Below, one piece after another: positions 48,862-62,184 of a DNA stretch of 64,000 nt. A program made the position numbers and the translations under genes. Source of the stretch: Monosporascus cannonballus (lineage: Eukaryota; Ascomycota; Sordariomycetes; Xylariales); NCBI GenBank assembly GCA_004154925.1, contig QJNS01000068.1, forward strand, positions 186,001 through 250,000, given 5' to 3'. Below the pieces are notes generated by a model. It searched no databases. It was not told where the DNA came from and saw only the letters and a list, made by a program, of their open reading frames with translations. The first letter of the stretch is position 1. Every line of letters starts with the position of its first letter.

Positions 48862-51800
48862 GATTCTTGGTAAGTTCTTAGGTATTTTCGGAATCCGGGT
48901 ACTTTTTTCATTTGATCAAGTACTAGATAAATCCGTTTTATTTCCGTATATCGAGGATTTTTTTCCACTTTATATGCTTATTTATTTTTACTTTTACGTC
49001 GTTTTACGCCGTACGTACTTTAATTATATCCGTTATTAACTCGAATAAAAAAATAAAAAATTTAATAAAATTTGACTTTTAATAAATGTTTTAATTAATA
49101 AGTATTTTCTAAGATTTTTTTTGGCGATTTTATATAAATCGATATATTTAAAATTAAGTTTTTTTTGCTAAATCGTTTTATTTGGATGTCTTTGATAATA
49201 AAAAAAAACCATTTCTCCTTTTTCGAAAGTTAATCTTTTTAATTTATTTTAATTATAATATTTGCTTTTTTGATTTCGTACGAATTTGAATTTTATTTTT
49301 ATTTCTTCGTATAATTATTTAAGTTATTTTGATATGAAAATTATTTTAACATTAATTTTATTATTATTACGTATTTTGTATAAATTTTTAAAACAAAATC
49401 AAAATTAATATTCTTTAATATTAATTTAATATTTTCGTAATAGCCAAAATTATAAGTTAATTAAATAATAAATAGTTTTTTAACTTAACTATTTTTTTCG
49501 TATTTAATATAATATTATAAATAAGTTTCCAAACTTTAATTCGTTCGTTTTATTTATTTATCTGTTTAAAATTTAAATACGTTAAATACCTTATAATTCA
49601 GATCGGTTTATATTATAAAGTTTTGTTAAAAATTTACATACAAATGTCGATTTTTTATTTAAAATAATTTTAATTAATAGTCCGTATATATGGAAAATGT
49701 GTTTGAAAAATGTATATGTTATTTATTCGATATTTACGTTTTGATAATATAGTAAAAAGTAAAGGATTTTCGTAAATCGATTAACGATTACGAAAATATT
49801 ATTGTAATTTATTGTTGTAATTAAATCTTTTGATATAAAAAATTTAATAATGAAATCGAATATAATTAAATATTATAATTACTTTACGACTAATAATAAC
49901 TATAATTTTCCGTATACTTTATATCATCGAATATTTAATTTAGCGCAAATATTATATTAGTAAATAATTTTTTGTATTATTAATTTTATTTTATAAAAAA
50001 TATATATACGTTAAAGCCGTTTTAAAGTTTTGTAAATCTCTGGATATCCGTATAATTGATGTTCGTATATGTTTCGTATTAAATCTTTTTGGTATTTTCA
50101 TAAAATGTGTATTTTATCCGTTCTTTGATTTTATTGGAAACCGTTCTTATGTTGCTAAATTTTCTGATACATATCAAAAGGTACTGCTTAAAATGTCGCA
50201 ATCGGTTGCGGGCGTAAATATCCTTTTCTAATAATATTAAAGATTATATGGCTAACTTTAACCAATATTTTTCGAAATTTGATTATTTGCTGAAGGCGTT
50301 TATTTTATTATTTTTAAGCTTTTTTATACATAATAACAAAATCGAAATTCGCTAATTCTTTTACATAATAAAGTTATCGTTTTATAAGTTGTTTTGTCGT
50401 AATAAAACGAATAAAATTTTAATAATCCGTATAAACCTTAATCTGGTATAAATTCTTTTTAGAAAAAATCTAAATTTTTGGAATACTATAATAATGGCCA
50501 TAAATTCCTTATTTAAAATACCGTAATTAAGTTCGACTTTTTTCGATTTATATAAAAAGCATATAATAAGGTATAATTTGCCTTAATTATTTCGCTAATC
50601 GATTATTACGCTTAATACATTATCCGAAACGTCGGTTTTTAATTGAATAAGGCGGTTTGAATCGTATATAATTAATATTGGTTCGTTAATAATTACATTT
50701 TTAATATTTTGAAATGCTTTTTCTGTTTTAAACGTTTATTTAAACTTTTTTTATTTTTTTCGTAAGATTCGTTATAAATATAATTATTTACTAAAACTTC
50801 GAATAAATTTTATATAATAATTAACAAATCCAAAAATGCCTATACCTTATTAGCTGCAATAAGTAACTGCTATTTTATAACTACAGCGAATTTTTAAGAT
50901 TTATCCTAACGTATTCTGAAATACTACTATATCTCAAATATTCCATATCTTCTATGTAAAATTAATTCTTAGTTACGTTAATAAATAATTTTACGTTTTA
51001 TAAAACTTAAAGAACTTAATAAACATATCCTAATATGCTTTTTCAGTTATTAAAAAAATAAAAATATCGTTAAAATAACATACGGTAAAACTATCGAAAT
51101 ATTCTTATAACATATAATTAATTACTCGTAAAAAATGACTAATATATTCGTAAATCATACTAATACAACCAAAGACTTAAATAATTTATATTTCGTCCTA
51201 AATGTTATTTTCTATTCGTATTCTTTCGTAATTCTAATAAAGTTATATCCATTTTTAGGATCGAATATTATAAAAATTTAGCTTTGTTAAATTAACTTTT
51301 CATTTCTGTAATCACGGGTAATAATATTCGATTTTTAATAATAATATTATTTATTTATTGATAATTAATTATAAGTCGCAATTTTCCGTTCTTTTTTGGT
51401 ATAAATAACATAAGATATTCTGCCGATAACTTTACAGGTCGAATTTATTTTTTGTAACCGATTTTCCAGGTATTCTTTAAAAACGTATAATTTATTTCTG
51501 TTAAAGTTGTAAATAAGGTAAAACTTTATCAAGAATTCTTTTTTAAGAACTATCTTATAATCCTATTCGCTATATTCTAGTTATTTCGTATTAAGCTCTT
51601 TTTTGAAAAACTGCTTATATTTATAGATTTATAATAATACATTAATTACATTTTCTCATTTTTTGGCTATTATTTTAGGTCGTTATTTAATTGTTTTAAT
51701 TTTACTTTAATAATAATATCGATATATCGTATTTGTTAATGCCTATTTTTTTAATGTTTTGTCTCTTTAAGTAATAAGGTCTTTGTCGTATTTTTATACT

Positions 51801-52700
51801 TATATTTATCGCTTTCTTCAATCGAATATTAAAATCTTAATTTTCTTTGTGTATTCTTTAATGGGATATAAAGCAAATCTTATCTAGCTAGTTTTTTCAT
51901 TAATTAAGATCCCGTACTGGCGTATCCATAATAATACTAAAATTATATCCTAATTCCTAAATAAAACGATATCGAAATTAAGTTTTTAATATCGACTTTA
52001 AATAAAAATTTCGCAGTAATTAATTTTATATATAATTTTCCCGTTATCGTAAAAAATTTCTAATCTTCGATATTCGTCGTTATATAAAATTTTAACTTAT
52101 ATCTCCATAACAATTTAAGCTTATTAATTATATCCGATATAATGTAATTTCCGCTTAAAATTTCGCAGTTTAATATTGCGGTATACCAATACGTTCCGAT
52201 TTGTATATCTAAAGTAATAAGGTCGTTAATGGTCCTTATTATTACGTTTAAAGCCCTTTTTAGGAGTTTTTTCTAATTTATTTAGGTTTCGGTATTTTAC
52301 AGCTTTGTTATAAGTAATATTCTTTTTAATGTTTCTTTCATTTTATCGAACTTTATTTATATTTATAGATTTAATGCGTTAAGTTGCTGTATTTGTCGTT
52401 ATTGCTGGTATATTATTTTTTCGAATTATATTAATTATTTTTGATTTTGTTATAATTTATTTCTTTATTAAGTAAATTGGTTATTTATTATTCCGATTAT
52501 ATCTTATTATATGTCGTATTAATTATTATTTTAAATTTCGCTTATAAATTATCGTATTTCCTTCTTAATACGTTTTTTTCGTATAGATTTATAATAAATA
52601 TTTATTGAAAACAAAAAGTTATAATATTTTCTTAATAATATCCTTTTATTATATACTATATTAATCTTTTATCCTTTTAATACTTATATTATTATTATTA
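48862..52700 (-). pseudogene. Pol of element G, decayed
   Basis: On '-', from the chromodomain (complement at about 48,850-48,960) through integrase, RNase H and RT (CYFND near 51,070) to protease near 52.1 kb. It aligns along its length with E (56.9-60.9 kb). Stops lie in place of Gln/Trp codons. Confidence 0.7.
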
Positions 52701-54237
52701 ATAACAAATATTTATTTACGGGCAGTATTATTTTTAATGCTAACTTTTTATTTCGACTAATTATTAAATATTTCCTAGGCTTATAAATCGGAAATATCGA
52801 TATTATTATTTATTGTTTTTATTATTTCCGGTTTAATTTGAAAAATCGAATTTTTTGTAGTATATACGCATAATCCGTCGGTAAATATGTTTTTTTTATT
52901 TTTCGTACTCTGGATATTTTCGTCGTCGATAATATATGGTATGTATTTTGTCATATGGATCAAAGATTCCGGGACAGATTTTTTCTGTCCAATCCTGGTA
53001 TTCGCGTAACCATTTTTATAATGCTTTTTGATATGTTCGCAATATTTGTTAAGTTAGCTTCCTAGTTTTTCGCATTCCCTATTGCACTTTTCGCTATAAA
53101 GGATCTGGTACGCACTTAAGCCGAATTATGTTAATAGGTTTATCTTTGTTTTTTTAATTCTTTTTGAATTATCCTTTAAGTACGATTTTTTAGTTATTAT
53201 AACGGGATTTTTTAAGTACCTTATATTACGTTATCTTGTGCTCCATTTTGTTATAATTAAAATATTTGGTTTAATTCCAGTCTCTTTTATAAGTGGCTTT
53301 TAGTTCTATGGGTCCTGGTTCTATGCTTTAAAAACTGTTATTACGTCGAAAAATGCTGGCATTAACCGTATATCGGGATTTATTATTATTATTTTTTGAT
53401 GCTCTTAATATGCTAAACGTATTATCGATCGTTAATTTTAATTATTGTAGCGATATTATTCGACAAATAATTAAGCCGATCGAATTTAAAAAAATTTTCT
53501 TATATTTTTTAAGTTATCGAAAAACTTAATTACTAATGTTTTTTATCTTTAATTTAGTTTAAATATTAAATAAACGAACGTACTGCCTTAACTGGATATT
53601 AATCCCTTTTATCGTAATTATTAGATCTATATATCGGTTTTTATTTTATTCGTTTATTATTTTAAAAATTATCGTTACTTTTTATTCGAATTATTCCTAA
53701 TTATTATAATTTCGTATTATTTTCGAATATCGTCTTTCGATTAATAAAATAACGTATTTTCTTATAATTAACTTTAATTAAATAATTATTTTTCCGGTAA
53801 GTTATCCGATTATAAATTTAACTCGTATAATATACGTAATTCATCAAATAAAAAATATTCGAAATATGTTTAATATTAAATTAAAATTAATTATAATTTG
53901 CTCGAAATTCCGTCGAAAAGCTTTTGTTTAAAAGGTTTAAAGATTTCCCCTGATTTCTTAGTAAAATTTAACTAAATAAACTGGCTCGTTCGAAAGGGTT
54001 TCTTAATTTCGGAAGCTTTCCCCCTTTTTTAAGCTCTTTATAGACGGCTTAAAAGCACGTCGTAAAATTATTATTGTTTTTTTAAGCTGAACGATACGTT
54101 CGTTTATAACGTCCAAACGTCGAAGAACTTTTTCGCGAAAAAAGGCAAAGTTTTTCCTTTTTTTCGGATTCCATTTTAATATTCGGGTTATTAGGGACCT
54201 GGTAAGTGGGCTGTTCGGGCTGCTTGCTGGTAAACAT
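52700..54237 (-). pseudogene. Gag of element G
   Basis: Starts with MFTSKQPEQP at 54,237, as in element 1, followed by a charged coiled-coil-like segment (REKVLRRLDVINERI). The C-terminal linker, with a YIIDDEN motif, is in the '-' open piece 52,781-52,963. The capsid part between is broken by stops. The leader between gag and LTR contains CAAAAGCTTATAAC on '+'. Confidence 0.7.
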
Positions 54238-54293
54238 AATGTCGGTGATGTTGCTCAAAGTTTGACGGTATTACTACACAAAAGCTTATAACA

Positions 54294-54696
54294 TATAACG
54301 GCTAAAGGGTTTAACCAATTATTAAACCTGAGTTGTACGGGTTTATATTAATAGAAGTATTATGGAACTTTGTAACAATAAGGTAACTTAGTTACGTTTT
54401 TTAATACCAAAGGTATAAAAGTCGTATTACAAGCAATTGATATTAATAAATATTGTAAGTTAAAACTATCTAAAACTATGGAAATAATAAACGTATATAT
54501 CTTAACCCGGCTTACTAGCTCACCACTAGTAAGTTAGTAATCCGGCTTACTGGCTCACTATCAATGAGGTGGTGATCCGGATCACTGGCTTACCACCAGT
54601 AAGTTGGTGATCCGTCACATGACCTGCCCCACCGCGCACCTGTGGTTGGGTCGTGGCAGACCGTTTCTGGAGACCGTGGCTCGTTGGGCTATGATA
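54294..54696 (-). repeat. 5' LTR of element G
   Basis: 403 bp, TATAACGGCTAAAGGG to GGGCTATGATA. The U3 repeat block (54,505-54,615) matches the 3' LTR. Light mutation in the U3 half. Confidence 0.9.
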
Positions 54697-54848
54697 GCTT
54701 GCAATAACAATTTGTTACCTAAGGTACCCTTAGTATTACGAAACGTAATACGTTATTATATCCATTGCTCAAAATCCCACGATACTTCTGCCAACATAAA
54801 CCCGTACGACTAAGGTTTAATAGTTGGTTAAACCCTTTAGCCGTTACA
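54697..54848 (+). repeat. LTR fragment in opposite orientation, abutting element G
   Basis: GCTTGCAATAACAATTTG to CCCTTTAGCCGTTACA is the R-U5 part of the same LTR family in '+' sense, without its U3. It directly adjoins G's 5' LTR, so G may have inserted within an older LTR whose U3 half is not seen to the left. Confidence 0.75.
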
Positions 54849-55538
54849 CTTTTATAATAAGGTTTTTACTTTCGAAAATTATAACATAAGTACCTTTCTT
54901 TACCGTCCTAATAAATAACTTTGATTTTTTCTGCCGTAAGAGTATTTTTAATAAAGTACGAATTTCTTTATTAACGATTTTATAAAGTAACTTATTAACT
55001 TTATTCCGAATTATTATTAACCGTAATTAATTTTCGTACTTTAATTTAAATAATATTATTATATTTACGCAATTATCTATATATTATAAGTCGATTAATT
55101 TTGAAATATTATATTTTGCAGCATTAACCATAGTTATATCCTATTTTTTAAGTTATTCGTAAAAGTTTTTTATTTTAACGTTTTTTCTTTTTTTAGAACT
55201 TTTCGATATTTAACTTTTGTAAATTTTACTGCTTTATCTGCACTTGTATCGGCGTATCACTTTAAGCTGTTAATTTATTCGCGTATCGGTTCGGTAGCTC
55301 TTAGGTAGGATAAATTCAATTTTTCGACAGAATAAAAATTATCAATTTTATAGCTATAAGGCTTTTTTATTAAAAATCGTATCGTTACTTTTCGATTTAA
55401 TGAATTTAAAAAAGGTTTTTATATTTCGTTACCTTTTCGTTATCGAATTCAACAGATAAATCCGCATATTAATTAACATTTACTAACGAAAGATAATTAG
55501 GTTCCGAAAAAGGTAATTTATTTAATTTGAAATCAAAT
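54849..55538. other. AT-rich stretch, no gene recognised
   Basis: Flank of the LTR fragment. On '-' it can be read through stops for more than 100 codons (for example EPNYLSLVNVNQYADLSVEF near 55,440-55,500), so it is probably a decayed transposon gene, but I do not recognise the family. Confidence 0.35.
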
Positions 55539-55668
55539 TGTTACGGCCTGGTCACTCGTAAGAGCTCCAGTATATATGCAGCTGTAAGCACCAGGATGAT
55601 TGCCATAATTGCGATCATTTCACCGATCTTTTGCCCTGGTGGCGTAATAGTATGGTCTAGCCATAACA
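55539..55668 (+). repeat. 130-bp solo LTR (short-LTR family), copy 2
   Basis: TGTTACGGCC to GCCATAACA, the same length as 17,260-17,389 and differing at roughly ten positions. Flanked by CAAAT (55,534-55,538) and CAAGT (55,669-55,673), a duplication with one G/A difference. Essentially unmutated next to AT-rich DNA. Confidence 0.82.
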
Positions 55669-55839
55669 CAAGTTGAAAGTATTTAAACTTATAGAAATAA
55701 CGAACGTAGATATCTTCTTTATTTTGGCTTAATTATTTGTAATTACTCATTCGGCGGTAATTATGATTACTGAAAATCATATTTAATTACTAATAATTAT
55801 TAACTTAATAATAATTACCGTTACGTAACCCGAAGGGTG
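55669..55839 (-). repeat. Partial LTR interrupted by element E
   Basis: Middle part of a family LTR (AACGAACGTAGATATC, then GGTAATTAT-type U3 repeats and ATTACCGTTACGTAACCC), matching 62,330-62,500. It ends at GGGTG where E's LTR begins; its remainder is not in the window. Confidence 0.75.
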
Positions 55840-56208
55840 TATGACGGCTAGGCGGTTTAACCAATTATTAAACCTTAAGTTGACGGGTTTATGTTAGCAG
55901 GAGTATTGTGGGAATCTGAACAATAAATACGGTAACATGTTATGTTTCGTAATATTAAAGGTACCTTAAGTAACGATATTATATTACAAACTGAAATTAT
56001 CTAAATTATGGAAATATTAAACGTATATATTTTTATAAATTAATTAAATCTTTATTAAACTTTGACGTTGTTAGAGATCTAATGTTATTGGATTCGGTTA
56101 GTTTTGTATGGATTTATTTGGATTTTGATGCCAAGAAAGATCCAAATTACGTGATTTTTTTTGTGGGTCCGCCCGTTTTCGTGGCCGATCTTGGGTTAGG
56201 TCGTAATA
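55840..56208 (-). repeat. 3' LTR of element E
   Basis: 369 bp, TATGACGGCTAGGCGG to GGTCGTAATA. The U3 block (56,070-56,150) is GGATT/GATCC-rich and differs from all other LTRs here. The open frame 56,082-56,420 runs across this U3 into the antisense ORF. Confidence 0.85.
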
Positions 56209-56276
56209 CGATTTCCCTTTTCGTAGGATCTTTATCCTTAAAGATTTTCCTTCCTAATAAGTTATTTTTTTTTACT

Positions 56277-56881
56277 ATGGCAGGTTATATTATTAACTGC
56301 AAACCTTATAATCGTCCCAATCAGAGAAAAAACCTAAATTCCCTGGCTACTTATCTTATCAAATTTGGTTTTAAAGTTATGCCGTATACGTTTTGTTTCG
56401 AAAATGCTACAAAATGTTAAATAATTAAAGAAATTTGTCGTTATAACGAATATATTAAGAACTATTATCGCTGTAATGTTTCTGGCGTCCTTATCGATTT
56501 CCTACGTCGTATTAAAAAGGAAAAGGATCGTTTAAATCGCAAAGAAATTGTTGTTAAAAAATACTTTTACGTTTTTAACAGGAATTAAAAAAGGATTTAA
56601 TACGCAAATAACGTAATATCGATAAGATTATTAATTGCTTTTTTCGTTTTCGTTATTAAAAAAAGTTTCTTTACGTTAAAGGAATTAAAATTATTAATTA
56701 CGGACTTTAGTTAATGGATGAACTGGATAAATAGAAACGTACGGAGGCCGAAATTCCGCTTCCCGTGCCATCTCTTATTTCCCTTAATTAATTTATTCCT
56801 AATAACCTTAACTAGGGGGCTCTTTTTGGTAATTCCGTTATCGCTGGTGAAAATTCTTTAATAGGCGCTAGGTACCAATAA
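56277..56881 (+). pseudogene. Antisense Zn2Cys6-like ORF of element E
   Basis: About 200 codons on the strand opposite pol. It starts MAGYIINCKP. Codons 56,385-56,474 read Y-x2-C-x6-C-x8-Y-x2-Y-x6-C: second, third and sixth Cys kept, the others Tyr. The downstream linker SGVLIDFLRRIKKEKDRLNR is basic and could form a coiled coil, as in Gal4-type regulators. It ends GENSLIGARYQ with a stop at 56,879-56,881; one frameshift and a few RIP stops interrupt it. It could instead be a small zinc-binding protein that is not a regulator; spacing is the only evidence for the family. Confidence 0.75.
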
Positions 56882-59800
56882 GGTTCTTGGCGGGTTCTCA
56901 GGTGTTCTCGGAATTTGGGTACTTTTTTTATTTAATTAGGTATTAAGTAAGTCCGTTTTGTTTTTGCATATCAAATATTTTTTTTATTTCGTATATTTAT
57001 TTGTTTTTTATTTTTACGTCGTTTTATACCGTATGCACTTTAATTATATTTGCTATTAATTCAAGTAAAAAAATATGAAAAATTACATAAAATTTGATTT
57101 TTGGTAAAAATTTTAATTAATAATTATTTTCAAAGATTTTCTTAACGATTTTATATGGACCGATATATTTGAAATCGAACTTTTTGCTAGGTCATTTTAT
57201 TTAAATATTTTTTATAATAAGGAAAACCATTTTCTCTTTTTCGAAAATTAATCCCTTTAATTTTTTCTGGTTATAATATTTATTTATTTGATTTCGTACA
57301 AATTTTAATTTTATTTTTATTTCTTAGTATAGCTATCGTAATTATTTTAATATAAAGATTATTTTAATATTAATTGAACCGTTATTACATATTTTTTTTT
57401 TATAAATTTTTAAAGTAAAACCAAAATTTACGTTCGCAGGTATTATCTTAATGCTTTTATAGTAATTGGTATTATAAATTAATTATGCAATTAGTAATTT
57501 TTAACCTAATTATTTTGTTCGTAATTAATATAATATTGTAAATAAGTTTTTAAAATTTAATTTATTCGTTTTGTTTATTTATTTGTTTATAATTTAAATA
57601 CGCTGAATAATTTGTGATTTAAACCGATTTATATTATTAAGTTTTATTAAAATTTAGATATAAATATCCATTTTTTATTTGATATAATTTTTATTAATAA
57701 TCCGTATGTATTAAAAATATGTTTAAAGAAAATATATACCAATTGTTCGGCGTTTATATCCTTATAATATGGTAAAAAATAGGAAAACTTTGTGAATCGG
57801 TCGACGATTACGAAAATGTTATTATAGTATATTTCCGTAACTGGATTTTCTAATATAGGAAGTTTAATAATAAAATCGAATATAACTAAATATTATAATC
57901 GTTTTACAATTAATAATTACTATAATTTTCCGTATAGCTTATGTTGTCGAGTCTTTATTCTGGCGTAAATATTATATTGCCGTATAATTTTTTATACCGT
58001 TAATTTTATTTTAGGAAAAGAATATGTACGTTAAAGTTGCTTTAAGATTTTATGGATCCCTGAATGTTTATATAACTGATGTTCGTATATTTTTCGTATT
58101 AAATCCTTTTGGTATTTTTTTTGGCATTTATATCTTATTTATTTTTTGGTTTTCTGGAAAATTATTGTTATACTGCTGGATTTTCTGGTACATATCGGAA
58201 GATATTGCCCGAATTGTCGCAATTTGTCGTAAGCATAAATATCCTTTTATGATGGTATCAAAAATTTTATGGTTAATTTTGACCAATTTCTTTTTCGAAA
58301 TTTGATCGTTTGCTTACAGTATTTATTTTGCCGTTTTTTAATCCTTTTTTGTAGATGATAATAAAGTCGAAGTTCGCCAATTTTTTTACGTATTTTAATT
58401 ATTACTTTGTAAATTCCCTGGTCGTAATAAATCGGGTAAAATTTTGATAATCTGTATAAACCTTAATTTGGTATAAATTCCCCTTTAAGAAGTGCTTAAA
58501 TTCCGAAAATGCTATAATAATAGCCATAAATTTCATATTTGGAATACCGTAATTAAGTTCGGCTTTTTTTAACTTATACGAAAAAAATATAATAAGGTGT
58601 AATTTGCCTTAATTATTTCGTTATCCGATTATTACGTTTAACGCGTAATCCGAAATATCGGTTTTTAATTTAACGGGATAATTTAGATCGTACATAATTA
58701 GTATTAGTTCGCTAATAATTATATCTTTTATATCCTAAAATACTTTTTCCGTACCTGGCGTCTATTTAAATTCGTTTTTTATAAGATTTATTAAGGGTAT
58801 AATTATTTTATTAAAATTTCGAATAAATTTCCTGTAATAATTAACAAATTCAAAAAATACTTGTACTTCTTTAATTATCGTTAATATTTGCCATTTTATA
58901 ACTGCAGTAATTTTCTTAAAATTTATTTTGATATGGTCTAAAGTAATAATATATTTTAGATATTTTATTTCCTGTATATAAAATTAATTTTCTTTTACAT
59001 TAATAAATAATCTTGCGTCCTGTAAAACTTAAAAAACCTTATGGACGTATTTTGCGTATATTTCTTTTATTTTCAAAAAAATGAAAATATCGTCGAGATA
59101 GCAAACGACGAAAATATCGAGGTATTTTTGTAATACGTAATTACTTATTTGTTAAACAGTTGCTAATATATTCGTAAATCTTATTAATATAACTAAATAC
59201 TTAAATAATTCGTATTTCATCTTAAAAACTGTTTTTTATTCGTATTTTCCCTTAATTCTAATAATGTTATATTTATTTTTAAAATCAAATATTATAAACC
59301 ATTTAATTCCGTAAAATCGGTTTTTTATTTCCGTAATTAAAAGTAATAATATTTAATTTTTCATAATAACGTCGTTTAATTGTTAATAATTAATTATATG
59401 TTGCAATTTCTTATTTTTCTTATGTACGAAAATTATAAGGTATCCTGCCGGTAATTTCGAAAATCAAATCCATTTTTTTTGTAACCGACTTTCCAGGTAT
59501 TTTTTAAAAGTATATAACTTATTTTTACTAAGGTTATAAATAAGGTAAAACTTTGTCGAAAATCCTTTTTTAAAAATTATTTTATAATCCTATTCGTTAT
59601 ATTTTGGTAATTTCGTATCGAATTTTTTTTAAAACACTGTTTGTATTTATGGTATTATGGTAATATATTGGTCAGATTTTTTAATTTTTAAAACTATTAT
59701 TTTTATTGTTTTCAATCGTTATTTAATTACTTAAGTTTCGCTTTAATAATAATAATAATATATCGTATTTTTCGTTAATACCCGTTTTTTTTCTTATATT

Positions 59801-60900
59801 TTATTCTTTTAGATAATAAGATATCTGTCGTATTTTTATGCCTATATTTATTGCCATTATTGATTAAATATTAAGATCTTAAATTCTTTTATTTATTAAT
59901 AGGGTATAAGGCGAACCTTATTTGGCTAATTCCGCCATTAATTAAAATTTCGTACTGGCGTATCCATGGTAATCCGAAAATTATATCGTAATTTCCGAAT
60001 AAAACGATATCGAAATTAACCGTTTAATATCGTTTTTAGATAAAAACCTCGAAATAATTAATTTCGCGTATAATTTTTCCGTTATCGTAAGCAAATTCTT
60101 AACTTTTAGCATTTGTCGTTATATAAAGTTCCAATTTATATTTTTATAACAGTTTAAATTTATTAACTATATCCAGTATAATATAATTTCCGCTAAAAAT
60201 TCCGTAATCCACCATTACGGTATACTAGTATGTTTTAATTCGTATTTCCAAAATAATAAAGTCGTTAACGTTTCTTATCGTTGCGTTTAAAGCCTTTTTT
60301 GGGAATTCTCTTTAATTTTTCCGGGTTTCGTTATTTTGCGGCTTTTTTACAGATAACTTTTTTTTTAATTCCTGTTCGAATTTATCGAGCCTTATTTGTA
60401 TTTTTATATATAACGCGTTAAACTGTTGCATTTGTCGTTATTGTCGGCATATTGTTCCTTTAAGCCGTATCAGTTTTTCTTAATTCTTTTATAATTCCTC
60501 TTTTTATCGAATAAATTATTCTTTTATATTTATAATTATATCTTATTATATGTTATTTTAATTATCGTTCCAAAAATATCTTATGAATTAACGTATCTTT
60601 TTTTAATAGCTTTCCTTTTGTAAAAGTTGGCCGTAAATACCAATTCAAAATAAAGGTCCGTAATAACTTTCTGATAATATTTTGTTACTGTACGTTAAAT
60701 TAACTCCTTTTTTGTTTGATAATTACATTATTATAGTAATGAAAAGGGTTTTTTTTACAGATATTACTTTTTTTCGGGTTAATTTTTCGTTTCGGCCAGC
60801 TGCTGAATATCTCTTAGGGTTATGGTTCGAAACTGTCGATACCATTATTCGTCGTTTTTGTTATGCCCGGTACGGTTTGGAAAGTTAAATCCTTTATAAT
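56882..60900 (-). pseudogene. Pol of element E
   Basis: On '-', the chromodomain is at about 56.87-56.97 kb, then integrase and RNase H toward 58.9 kb. RT has the intact box in VVCYLDDIFIFLK (about 59,074-59,112, YLDD codons 59,089-59,100). Protease is near 60.2 kb. Although the catalytic box survives, stops elsewhere prevent function. The '+' open pieces at 58,024-58,305, 60,682-60,888 and 60,863-61,048 are shadows. Confidence 0.78.
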
Positions 60901-62150
60901 ATATATAGGTAATTCGTACATAAATATATTGTTTCCATTTTTCGTAATCGGGATATTCTCGTCGTCGACAATGTATAGCATATATTTTGCCGTATCGATT
61001 GGGGGTTCCGGGATAAATTTCTTTTGTCCAGTTTTGATATTTGCGTAATTATCCTTATAATGCCTTTTATTATGTTTACGTTATTTATTAAGCCAGCTTT
61101 TTGGCTTTTCGCATTTTTCGTCGAATTTCTTATCGTAATAATCCCTATTGGACTTTTTGCTTAAGGCCTAATACGTATTTAGCTTAAATTATGTTAATAA
61201 TTTTACTATCGTTTCCTTAATTTTTCCTGGATTATTCCTCCGGTATAAGGATTTAATTATCCTATTATGGCTTTTTAGGCTTTTTGTACTTATAGGCTTT
61301 ATATCCCATTTTGCCATAATTAAAGCATTTAATCTGGCTCTAATTTTGTCTGTAAGTAATGCCAAATTCCATAAATTTTGGCGCCGTTCCATAAGAAGTA
61401 AAAAGTATATCTTGTTTTTTCCCCTGGTTAAACTTATAACTCGAATATAGGGCATATTATCTTTTTTTTTATCGTTTTTTAAATTATCGATTATTAATCT
61501 TAATTACCTTTATAATATACCGGTCCGGGGCAATTAATCGTTTAATCCGAATAATTTTATGTTTTATATTATCCTTTAGCCCTTTATAAAATATATCGAT
61601 AAGGGTATCGGTTTCGTCGTTTCCTTATCCGGCCTTAACCGCAAAATTTTTAAAGATTACGACGTATTTAAATACAAATCTTTTTTATCGGAATTATAAA
61701 AGTTATTAAACCGTTAATCGTTTTTTATCCGGATTGCCAAAATTATCGCATATTTTGTTTTCGAAATTAATATAAATTAAAAAATCTTATTAATAAATTT
61801 TTTTTTATTTACTTTTTTTATTTCCAAAAAGTTTTTTATAATAAGTTTAAATTAATTAACCATATTTTTTGTTAAATATATTTTTATTATTAGGATTATA
61901 TCCGCTGGGTTATTAATATCTAGGAAACGAAAGTAAATTCGTACTTAAATTAAAAAGGTTTGGGGGTTACCTTTTTTATTATAAGGTTTTAGCTTTTTTA
62001 GCTTTATACAGGCGAAAGAGGATTAGGCAGGTGGTATAACCCTAAGTTATTAAACTTTTTTTTCCAGTTCCCGAATTCAAATCTAAAACTGCTGAATAAG
62101 GGTTTTTTAAATGCTGGTCGATATTTTGACAGTATTGAATATTGTTCAAA
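60900..62150 (-). pseudogene. Gag of element E
   Basis: A '-' open piece at 61,189-61,455 covers the C-terminal gag. In a shifted frame the zinc knuckle reads CFNYGKMGYKAYKY (61,286-61,327), fitting CX2CX4HX4C with three ligands as Tyr. The capsid block lies upstream at about 61.5-61.95 kb, the N-terminus near 62.1 kb, and the leader CAAAAGCTTATAACG abuts the LTR at 62,185. Confidence 0.75.
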
Positions 62151-62184
62151 GTTTAACGGTATTACTAAACAAAAGCTTATAACG

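Larger units (their letters stand above)
47455..54696 (-). mobile_element. Gypsy chromovirus element G with a nested solo LTR
   Basis: The '-' element is about 6.85 kb without the insertion. The 3' LTR is 47,455-47,775 plus 48,166-48,211; the 5' LTR is 54,294-54,696. Both share the ACTGGCTYACCACCAGTAAG-type U3 block. The antisense ORF is at about 48,287-48,861 on '+'; pol runs from about 48.85 to 52.7 kb and gag up to 54,237 on '-'. The RT box is CYFND near 51,070. Flanks are ATTTG (47,450-47,454) and GCTTG (54,697-54,701), compatible with one duplication after a C-to-T and a G-to-A change, but not certain. Confidence 0.82.

Noticed and set aside
56082..56420. 112-codon '+' frame as an independent gene
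   Set aside because: It runs from LTR U3 into the antisense ORF; only the part from 56,277 aligns with the other copies.
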